Source: a candidate division FCPU426 bacterium
GTDB lineage: Bacteria; Oederibacteriota; JAAXVQ01; JAUVAV01
NCBI GenBank assembly: GCA_030619365.1
Contig: JAUXBQ010000111.1
Span: 1 to 8,194, forward strand
Length of the DNA: 8,194 nucleotides
Reading direction: 5' to 3'
Part shown: piece by piece, positions 1 to 8,194 of the stretch
Layout: every line of letters begins with the position of its first letter
How positions within the stretch are numbered: position 1 is the first letter of the stretch
Notes under the pieces: generated by a model
Seen by the model: only the letters and a program-made list of their open reading frames with translations
Told to the model about the DNA's origin: nothing
Database searches by the model: none
Translations under genes and position numbers: made by a program

Positions 1-1
1 C

Positions 2-3000
2 AAGGAGCTTTTTCAACTGCTTAGCCTGTTTTTGGAACCATTGCCTGACCAGATGGAAATTGCGAAGATTAAAAGCATCCAATTTGTAAATAAGACAATT
101 ATTGGATTAGGCATTATTCAGGCGTTTATAAATAGAATGAGAGACCCGAAAGAACGATCCCGCCTGGTGGCGGAACGGCCGGAGTTGGTAGGGTTATATG
201 ATAAACTCAGTGTTTTAGCGACTTTACGTAAACAGAGTTTGGATATAAAAAATATTAATGCATTGGAAAACAAGTGGGGCATTCCAAAAGATGCCTCTTC
301 GGAATTTAGCAAGCTGGCAAAAACATCATCTTTTGAGTATTTGCGAGTTTTGGCAGGCATGGACGAAGATATGCAGGACATGGATTTGCCTGAACAAAAG
401 GCGCTATTGCAAGGAGGAATGCAGCTTTTAGCCAATGAGATTAGACAAAGGGATCCTATTTACTGGAAGAATATTAGAACTGTTTTCTCTGTTTCCCGGG
501 AGAGCAAGCTATTAAACGACTTTACAGAGATTGTACGGATAATACCAAAGATACAGGCTCATCCCAGGTATGGCAGTCATGAGCCAAGTGTGGAATATTT
601 TATTGTTGAACTGGAAAAACAGGGCTTTTCGCGCGTAAATATTTATCGCGCCTGGCAAGTGACACAGCCCGGCCAGGATCCTATGTTAGTTGAACTACCT
701 GAATTCCTGGAGGAAATTACTGCCGGTAGTCAGCGTGAATTAATCAATTGCTGGGAAGATTTAAATAAAATAGTAAAGGGGAAAAAGTGGAGCAAACCCA
801 AAGATGTTGATTTTCCGGAAGTTATGCAATATTTGCAAGAATTGGGCCCGAACTATGACTCAGTAACCATAGAGCGCGCTCTGGCCAGAGTTTTGCCGGG
901 CGGGGCAGCGGATAAACGGATACAGCTATTAGTAAACGACATCGACAAGTTTGTGCAATGGAATAAAAGGGATAAAAGCGCAGTGTGGGCCAAGCTTAAA
1001 ACCATGCCCAGTATTGATCATGATGAACAGAGCATGCTTGAAGAATTGCTGTCTCACATATCACGGCCTGTATTTGACAAAAAGCAACGAGCTGCCATTG
1101 CCAGGCAGGGAATTGACCAGTTAAGGAAACAGAAGAAAGTGTTGCGGCATGCTTATGAACCGGATGAAGTGAGCGGCAAGGTAATGAGTCCGGCCATGTT
1201 GACCGCTATACTATGTTCACGTAATAAAGTTGGAAACATATTAATCAACCGTACAGCCTACGAGATGCTGGAGATATTAAGTAAGACGGGGGGACTGAAT
1301 TGGCGCCAGGTTGAGAATTTAATAATAGGAAAAAAACCTAGTGACATAATCGAATTCCTGGTAAAAGGCGTGAAAAACTCGCCAGGCATATTCAAAGATG
1401 AGGAAATTCATGCTGCACTTCCCAAAATAAGCCTTCAGAGTATTATGACAAATTATAGGAATAACTGCGCGAATGGTGGATTGCGTTCTATGACTCCGAA
1501 AGATAATGTGGTCGACGCTGTTATCAAAGCTATAAATAATAGTAATAGGATGGCGGCGGCAAACAATCTGGGCGGCTTCATGCCCTCGCTGCGGCAGCTG
1601 CTCGTGGAGCGCTGGGGCTGGATGAGCGCGGAGATGTATAACAATTGGGCTTGGGCCATTGAAGCCTTGCCTTTAGGAATCGTCAGTGTGGCTCTGTTCG
1701 GTGCCACCTTGGTTGCGTCCCTGGCCGGTTGGATTGATCCGAACCTGACTACCGCAATTTTGGCGTTATGGGCCATCCGCGCAGCTTGGGGCCTGTTCCC
1801 ATTTGGCCATGTTTTTAAAGACGGTCGTTTTACCTGGCAAGGATTAACTCGTGTAGAAAAAAAGAATGTCGGCCTTTCCCTCATCCTGGCTGCGGTGAAT
1901 ATTGCATTTAGTTTTTGGCCGGGGGTTGGTGTGTGGGGAATGCTGGCATTTGGACTCGGTTCGCATTGGCTGGTGAACAGGATGGCCAGGCGTCAGGCCA
2001 GTGGCAGGACAGAGGCTTTAAGCCCAACCGCTACAGGCGAGGATAAGACGATCCCGGACAGCGTGATAAATCGCTCTTTGTCGGAAATCCGCTCGCCCGG
2101 CTTGCGCTTTCTCCAGTTCTTCCTGAGCCCACGCCTGCAGTTGCGGCCCTTCCTGCGGCCCATCCAAATCCTGGCCGATCTGTTTCTGCCCCTGGCCAAA
2201 GTACTGGCCCTGGCGTATCTTAGCCTGGCCCGGCCGGCGGCCAGGGCGCAAGGCGAGATGCAGGACGCATCCCGTGCCTGGCGCACGCGGGAATTGCTGC
2301 TGCCGGACGTATTCTCAGGGCGCCATTTTAATACGCAGGAAGTGGAATTCCGCAGCCTGGACGCGATTGCGACCCGGACTGAGCAGGTGCTGTGTGGCCA
2401 GGCCTTTGGAACGTATACCGTGGAACAGGGCCGTCTGGTGATCTACTTGCCGGGTGCGCTGGTCGGGCAGGCCGGGGAGGGCGGTTTGCGGCAGTTGCTG
2501 TTCGAAGCCTGCGTGTGGTCGCAAGCCATGCAGTTCCACCGCGATTTGATTTGGGATCCGGACCTGGAAGCGGCCCTGCGGCCCGCGGCCCGCCTGTCGC
2601 GGCAATGGCAGACCGGCGTGTTGCGGCTGGCCCTGCTGCTGGGCGTCATGCTGCCGCCATCCGCGTACCGCGCCTGGCACGGCTTCTGGATGCGGCGCGA
2701 TCCCATGCAGTATCTGCAGGTGCAAATACGCGGTAAGGGCCGCGCCTACGGGCTCTCGAAAATCCTGCGCCAGCCCGGTCATCCCCTGCGGCAGGCGTAT
2801 GTCAGGTTTGCGCAACAGCCGGACGAGGCCGGCGCCTGCGATTTCCTGGAAATCGTGCTGCAAGACTTGGGCGAACAACGGGAAGAAATTCTGCGCCTGC
2901 GCGGCCAGGGCGCTTGGCAGCCAGCGCTCGCCCAGGCCGAGAAACTTCAGGCTTCGTTGCAAACCCTCGGCGGCCTGATCCGGGGCAATCCCATTTTCCA

Positions 3001-3202
3001 GGGCCGAGGCCTGGGGCAGTCGCCCGGTCGCGCGCCCGGCCAACCCGGGGCAGACAACCGGATCTTCATCCCGCTTATTTTGCAAAAGCACTGGATCGGA
3101 GCCTATCTAGACCTGCTGGAATTCCTGGGCGTGCGCGTTGACCGTGAAGAACTGGAACAATGGCGCCGCCGCCCCAACCGCCGCACCAATTCTTCAGCCT
3201 AG
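2..3202 (+). CDS. Very large unrecognised membrane protein, 5' end outside window
   Basis: Family not recognised. The frame is open from base 2 to TAG at 3200-3202. TTG at 32 and ATG at 53 are in frame, but neither has a ribosome binding site at normal spacing, so the gene probably starts upstream. Numbering from TTG32 (1,056 residues): residues 1-505 are charged and helical, with tryptophan-bearing helices near 145, 241, 319 and 424 that may be degenerate repeats. Hydrophobic stretches at about 544-567, 572-591, 613-629 and 631-648 look like membrane segments, with a further one at about 709-733. Residues 740-985 look like a soluble alpha/beta or helical domain. A Gly/Pro/Gln-rich linker (990-1008) precedes a last amphipathic helix and an Arg-rich tail. 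No catalytic motif is evident. Base composition rises sharply along the gene: 21 G+C of 60 at 241-300 against 46 of 60 at 2581-2640. This suggests a fusion or mixed origin. It could be the tail of one of the giant proteins of candidate phyla (inference). carA, 268 bases downstream, has its own predicted promoter, so shared function is not implied. Confidence 0.8.
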   Translation, partial: KELFQLLSLFLEPLPDQMEIAKIKSIQFVNKTIIGLGIIQAFINRMRDPKERSRLVAERPELVGLYDKLSVLATLRKQSLDIKNINALENKWGIPKDASSEFSKLAKTSSFEYLRVLAGMDEDMQDMDLPEQKALLQGGMQLLANEIRQRDPIYWKNIRTVFSVSRESKLLNDFTEIVRIIPKIQAHPRYGSHEPSVEYFIVELEKQGFSRVNIYRAWQVTQPGQDPMLVELPEFLEEITAGSQRELINCWEDLNKIVKGKKWSKPKDVDFPEVMQYLQELGPNYDSVTIERALARVLPGGAADKRIQLLVNDIDKFVQWNKRDKSAVWAKLKTMPSIDHDEQSMLEELLSHISRPVFDKKQRAAIARQGIDQLRKQKKVLRHAYEPDEVSGKVMSPAMLTAILCSRNKVGNILINRTAYEMLEILSKTGGLNWRQVENLIIGKKPSDIIEFLVKGVKNSPGIFKDEEIHAALPKISLQSIMTNYRNNCANGGLRSMTPKDNVVDAVIKAINNSNRMAAANNLGGFMPSLRQLLVERWGWMSAEMYNNWAWAIEALPLGIVSVALFGATLVASLAGWIDPNLTTAILALWAIRAAWGLFPFGHVFKDGRFTWQGLTRVEKKNVGLSLILAAVNIAFSFWPGVGVWGMLAFGLGSHWLVNRMARRQASGRTEALSPTATGEDKTIPDSVINRSLSEIRSPGLRFLQFFLSPRLQLRPFLRPIQILADLFLPLAKVLALAYLSLARPAARAQGEMQDASRAWRTRELLLPDVFSGRHFNTQEVEFRSLDAIATRTEQVLCGQAFGTYTVEQGRLVIYLPGALVGQAGEGGLRQLLFEACVWSQAMQFHRDLIWDPDLEAALRPAARLSRQWQTGVLRLALLLGVMLPPSAYRAWHGFWMRRDPMQYLQVQIRGKGRAYGLSKILRQPGHPLRQAYVRFAQQPDEAGACDFLEIVLQDLGEQREEILRLRGQGAWQPALAQAEKLQASLQTLGGLIRGNPIFQGRGLGQSPGRAPGQPGADNRIFIPLILQKHWIGAYLDLLEFLGVRVDREELEQWRRRPNRRTNSSA

Positions 3203-3207
3203 TTGCT

Positions 3208-3352
3208 AAAAAAAGGATCACGAAGAGCACGAAGAAAGGCAAAGAAAGAAAAATAAGGGTTAAAGGCATTTGATCTTGTTTTTAAACCTTATCCTATCTA
3301 TCTTTTCCTTCGTGCTCTTCGTGATCATCTTTTTTCATGGTTTTTCGTGGTT
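3208..3352. repeat. Inverted-repeat element, copy 1 (CACGAAGAG type)
   Basis: A perfect 19-bp inverted repeat, GATCACGAAGAGCACGAAG, lies at 3216-3234 and 3308-3326. An outer A-tract at 3208-3212 can pair with T's at 3330-3334. An inner pair, 3253-3264 with 3281-3292, matches at 11 of 12 positions, so the whole element can fold as one long stem with a loop near 3265-3280. The arms are built of 9-base units starting CACGAAG. The right side carries two extra units (3331-3352) with no left partner. The element starts 5 bases after the stop of the preceding gene. The outer stem followed by T's at 3330-3335 could help terminate transcription, but the long loop makes this uncertain. Bases 3215-3265 match copy 2 (4589-4639) at 49 of 51 positions. 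No open reading frame of its own is credible, so if mobile it is non-autonomous. Confidence 0.85.
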
Positions 3353-3383
3353 AAATCTTTATTTTATTTGATATAAATCGGTC

Positions 3384-3418
3384 TTGATTTCAGGGGCAAT
3401 TGTGCTATAGTATCAGGA
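3384..3418 (+). promoter_or_regulatory. Predicted sigma70-type promoter of carAB with extended -10
   Basis: The -35 box TTGATT (3384-3389) matches 4 of 6 consensus bases. It is followed by 16 bases and then the -10 box TATAGT (3406-3411), which matches 5 of 6. TG at 3403-3404, one base before the -10, completes an extended -10. Upstream bases 3353-3378 are strongly A/T-rich and resemble an UP element. The expected start is the A at 3418 or 3419, giving a leader of about 52 bases before the GTG of carA and a transcript beginning AAUUUUG. This is the best promoter in the gap and implies that carA is transcribed separately from the upstream gene. Inferred from sequence only. Confidence 0.65.
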
Positions 3419-3427
3419 ATTTTGTGG

Positions 3428-3452
3428 AAAATCCGGCTGGGGGCCGGGTTTT
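3428..3452 (+). promoter_or_regulatory. Leader hairpin upstream of carA, attenuator-like
   Basis: AAAATCCGGC (3428-3437) pairs with GCCGGGTTTT (3443-3452) over 10 bp, including one T-G wobble, around the five-base loop TGGGG. The A-tract, GC stem and T-tract order is that of a short intrinsic terminator, although here the T's form part of the stem. It lies about 10 bases into the predicted carAB transcript and ends 7 bases before the carA Shine-Dalgarno. It could cap or stabilise the leader, affect ribosome loading, or cause early termination. Which of these applies cannot be told from sequence. Confidence 0.55.
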
Positions 3453-3459
3453 CGCGCAC

Positions 3460-3464
3460 AGGAG
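3460..3464 (+). promoter_or_regulatory. Ribosome binding site of carA
   Basis: AGGAG lies 6 bases before the GTG at 3471. This spacing decides in favour of the GTG start, which also gives an N-terminus aligning with known CarA proteins. Confidence 0.8.
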
Positions 3465-3470
3465 AAGCCA

Positions 3471-4568
3471 GTGGACGCGGTATTAGTGCTGGAAGACGGC
3501 AGAGTTTTCAAGGGGAAATCGTTCGGCGCGCAGGGCGAAATCGCGGCCGAGGTGGTTTTTAATACCGGCATGGCCGGATATCAGGAAGTTCTTACAGATC
3601 CCTCCTATAACGGACAAATTGTGAACATGACATACCCGCTTATCGGCAATTACGGGGTGAATGATCAGGATATGGAATCCGGGCGCATCCAGGTGGCTGG
3701 CTACGTCGTACGCGAGCTGTGCCGCTGGCATTCCAATTTTCGCGCCCAGCAACCTCTCGAGAAGTGGCTGACCGGGCAGGGCATCATGGGCCTGGAAGGC
3801 ATTGACACCCGGGCGCTCACCCGGCATATCCGCGAAGCAGGCAGCATGAACGGCGTGCTCAGCAATACGGGCGAAGACGTGGCCCGCTTGGCGAAAAAAG
3901 CCCAGACCGCGCCTCACATGGCTGGGCAGGACTTGGTGAAAAACGTGACCTGCGCGGAAGCCTACGATTTTATGGAGCCCGGCCTGGAAAAGATCAAAGT
4001 TGAGCAAAAAGTGACGGTTATTGATTACGGGGCCAAGGGCAACATATGCCGTGAACTGGCCCACCGGGGAAGTAAAGTCCGGGTGGTGCCCGCCTCTTAC
4101 ACGGCCGGGCAGATTCTCGGGGAGCAACCGGATGGCATCATGGTTTCCAATGGGCCGGGCGACCCGGCCGCGGTCGATTACGCGATTGAAACGGTCAAGG
4201 GCCTGGTGGGTAAGGTGCCCCTGTTCGGTATTTGCCTGGGGCATCAAATCCTGGGCCTGGCCCTGGGCGGCCAAACCAAGAAGATGAAGTTCGGGCACCG
4301 GGGCGTGAATCATCCGGTCAAGGACCTGGTCACGGGCCGGATCAGCATTACGTCGCAGAACCACGGTTTCTGCGTGGAGGCCGAAAGCCTGCCGGATAAC
4401 GTGGAAGTGACGCATCTCAATATGAACGACCGGACCGTGGAAGGCTTGCGGCACAAAGAGGCGCCGGCCTTTTCCGTGCAGTATCACCCCGAGGCCTCGC
4501 CCGGTCCCAACGACGCCAAGTACCTCTTCGACAGTTTCATCGATCTTATAAAAAAACAAGATCACTAA
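3471..4568 (+). CDS. carA: Carbamoyl-phosphate synthase small subunit (glutamine amidotransferase)
   Basis: CarA hydrolyses glutamine and delivers ammonia through a tunnel to CarB for carbamoyl phosphate synthesis, the first step of pyrimidine synthesis and a supply for arginine synthesis. It acts in the cytoplasm. The 365 residues are close to the usual length. The N-terminal CarA domain (about 1-150) contains the LTDPSY motif with Ser45, equivalent to E. coli Ser47. The class I glutamine amidotransferase domain runs from about 181 to 360. It has the SNGPGDP oxyanion-hole motif (226-232), the nucleophile Cys255 in GICLGHQ, and His339 and Glu341 in YHPEASPG, so the catalytic triad is complete. 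The start is GTG at 3471 with a good ribosome binding site. The C-terminus is odd: the last codons (KKQDH) and the TAA stop at 4566-4568 lie inside the left arm of an inverted-repeat element, which seems to have replaced the native end. carB follows 186 bases later on the same strand. Transcription probably starts near 3418. Confidence 0.98.
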   Translation: MDAVLVLEDGRVFKGKSFGAQGEIAAEVVFNTGMAGYQEVLTDPSYNGQIVNMTYPLIGNYGVNDQDMESGRIQVAGYVVRELCRWHSNFRAQQPLEKWLTGQGIMGLEGIDTRALTRHIREAGSMNGVLSNTGEDVARLAKKAQTAPHMAGQDLVKNVTCAEAYDFMEPGLEKIKVEQKVTVIDYGAKGNICRELAHRGSKVRVVPASYTAGQILGEQPDGIMVSNGPGDPAAVDYAIETVKGLVGKVPLFGICLGHQILGLALGGQTKKMKFGHRGVNHPVKDLVTGRISITSQNHGFCVEAESLPDNVEVTHLNMNDRTVEGLRHKEAPAFSVQYHPEASPGPNDAKYLFDSFIDLIKKQDH

Positions 4569-4740
4569 GAGCACTAAAAAGAAAAAGAGGATCACAAAGA
4601 GCACGAAGAAAGGCAAAGAAAGATAAATAAGGGTTAAAGTATTTAAAGCTTCATGATATTAAACCTGATATTTTTTTTGTTTTTCTTAGTGTCCTTCGTG
4701 GACAATCTTTTCCTTCGTGCTCTTAGTGATCCAATCTTTT
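4550..4740. repeat. Inverted-repeat element, copy 2, between and overlapping carA
   Basis: The outer arms GATCACTAAGAGCAC (4560-4574) and 4717-4731 are perfect 15-bp inverted repeats, preceded on the left by seven A's (4550-4556). A second, inner set of units follows: CACAAAGAG then CACGAAGAA from 4593 on the left, and units around 4684-4703 on the right. Bases 4589-4639 match copy 1 (3215-3265) at 49 of 51 positions. Bases 4706-4731 match 3301-3326 at 25 of 26. The core AAATAAGGGTTAAAG is at 4625-4639. The element occupies nearly the whole carA-carB gap and contributes the carA stop codon. It has no credible gene of its own. Confidence 0.85.
4627..4678 (+). terminator. Weak terminator-like stem with T8 between carA and carB
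   Basis: The core of the repeat element can pair 4627-4637 with 4659-4669 at 9 of 11 positions. This is followed almost at once by eight T's (4671-4678). The stem is AU-rich and the loop is about 21 bases, so it is at best a weak intrinsic terminator. If active it would lower carB expression relative to carA. This is speculative. Confidence 0.2.
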
Positions 4741-4741
4741 C

Positions 4742-4746
4742 AAAGG
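4742..4746 (+). promoter_or_regulatory. Ribosome binding site of carB
   Basis: AAAGG lies 8 bases before the ATG at 4755. It abuts the right edge of the repeat element, whose recognisable similarity ends at about 4740. The outer edge of the element and the translation start signal are therefore in direct contact. Confidence 0.65.
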
Positions 4747-4754
4747 TTAAGTAA

Positions 4755-7994
<3,240 letters not shown>

Positions 7995-8020
7995 ACAGCT
8001 TCCGGATCTGGATAATATTT

Positions 8021-8183
8021 CTCACGCAAAGCCGCAAAGGCGCAAAGGAAACATAAAAGGATTTTCACCACAGAGACGCAGAGCACACAGAGGAAATAAG
8101 GGTAAAAGCAAAAATATTATTTTTTATGTTTTAACCATTATTTAGTTTTTTCCTTTCTTTGCGGCTTAGCGCCTTTGCGTGAG
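8021..8183. repeat. Inverted-repeat element, copy 3 (CGCAAAG and CACAGAG type)
   Basis: The gap after carB (7995-8194) holds no gene, only this element. CTCACGCAAAG (8021-8031) pairs perfectly with 8173-8183. The arms continue as CGCAAAG units, with three mismatches and a four-base bulge. The left arm also holds a cluster of CACAGAG-like units at about 8066-8092 with no partner on the right. The core AAATAAGGGTAAAAG at 8094-8108 matches the cores of copies 1 and 2 at 14 of 15 positions. An inverted counterpart, TTTTAACCATTATTT, lies at 8129-8143. The element starts 26 bases after the carB stop. It may help end the carAB transcript. Confidence 0.8.
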
Positions 8184-8194
8184 GCTTATTTTAA

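Noticed and set aside
2..7. AAGGAG resembling a ribosome binding site near the left edge
   Set aside because: No ATG, GTG or TTG lies at suitable spacing. TTG32 is 24 bases away, and the bases are ordinary in-frame codons of the continuing gene.
2315..3091. Minus-strand frame of 258 codons opposite the orphan gene
   Set aside because: It is a shadow in the GC-rich 3' part of a continuous plus-strand frame, and its composition is unlike a real protein.
3075..3269. Minus-strand small membrane-like protein starting in repeat copy 1
   Set aside because: The hydrophobic FVLFVILF stretch is the repeat unit translated on the reverse strand. It recurs in the antisense frame that starts in copy 2, so it is a property of the repeat and not of a gene.
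3349..3377. Second promoter using TATAAA at 3372-3377
   Set aside because: No convincing -35 box at 16-18 bases upstream. The A/T-rich stretch is better read as an UP-like region for the promoter at 3384-3411.
3483..4616. Long minus-strand open frame (377 codons) opposite carA
   Set aside because: It is a shadow of the carA coding frame. Its hydrophobic first residues come from reading the repeat element backwards, and carA is certain on the plus strand.
4550..4740. CRISPR-like array in the carA-carB gap
   Set aside because: The units are about 9 bases, imperfect and arranged as inverted arms. There are no regular repeats of 23 bases or more with unique spacers, and no cas genes.
7995..8194. 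Start of a further gene after carB
   Set aside because: No open frame with a start signal. The stretch is explained by repeat copy 3.

Overview
The window is from an uncultured-looking bacterium with moderate to high G+C. All confirmed genes lie on the plus strand. They are the 3' part of a very large unrecognised membrane protein gene (from the left edge to 3202), then carA (3471-4568) and carB (4755-7994), the two subunits of carbamoyl-phosphate synthetase. The last 200 bases after carB hold no gene. I cannot name the organism from sequence alone. The huge orphan protein and the CACGAAG / CGCAAAG / CACAGAG intergenic hairpins resemble what I recall from environmental genomes such as Omnitrophota and some Planctomycetota, Verrucomicrobiota and Desulfobacterota, but that is recollection.

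Left region (1-3202): one frame is open from base 2 to a TAG at 3200-3202, more than 1,060 codons, and almost certainly begins upstream of the window. The encoded protein has an AT-rich, helical, charged N-terminal half, a block of membrane segments, and a GC-rich, Arg/Gln/Leu-rich C-terminal domain. I do not recognise its family. Base composition changes strongly within the gene.

Middle (3203-3470): an inverted-repeat element begins 5 bases after the first gene's stop. It is followed by a good sigma70-type promoter with an extended -10 (3384-3411). The predicted transcript start, AATTTTG, is of the kind used for UTP-sensitive reiterative transcription at enterobacterial pyrimidine promoters. 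A 10-bp GC-rich leader hairpin (3428-3452) and the carA ribosome binding site follow.

carA and carB work together. CarA hydrolyses glutamine and passes ammonia to CarB, which uses two ATP and bicarbonate to make carbamoyl phosphate for pyrimidine and arginine synthesis. All key catalytic residues I checked are present in both. The two genes are separated by 186 bases occupied by a second copy of the inverted-repeat element. That copy reaches into the last codons of carA and supplies its stop codon, and its right edge abuts the carB ribosome binding site. A third, divergent copy follows carB.

The most interesting material is non-coding. Three modular hairpin elements sit at the 3' ends of the three genes. 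They share a central AAATAAGGG core but have different 8-10 base repeat units in their arms. One base pair covaries between copies, and that pair includes the first base of the carA stop codon. The predicted nucleotide-sensing start of the carAB transcript is the other main point.
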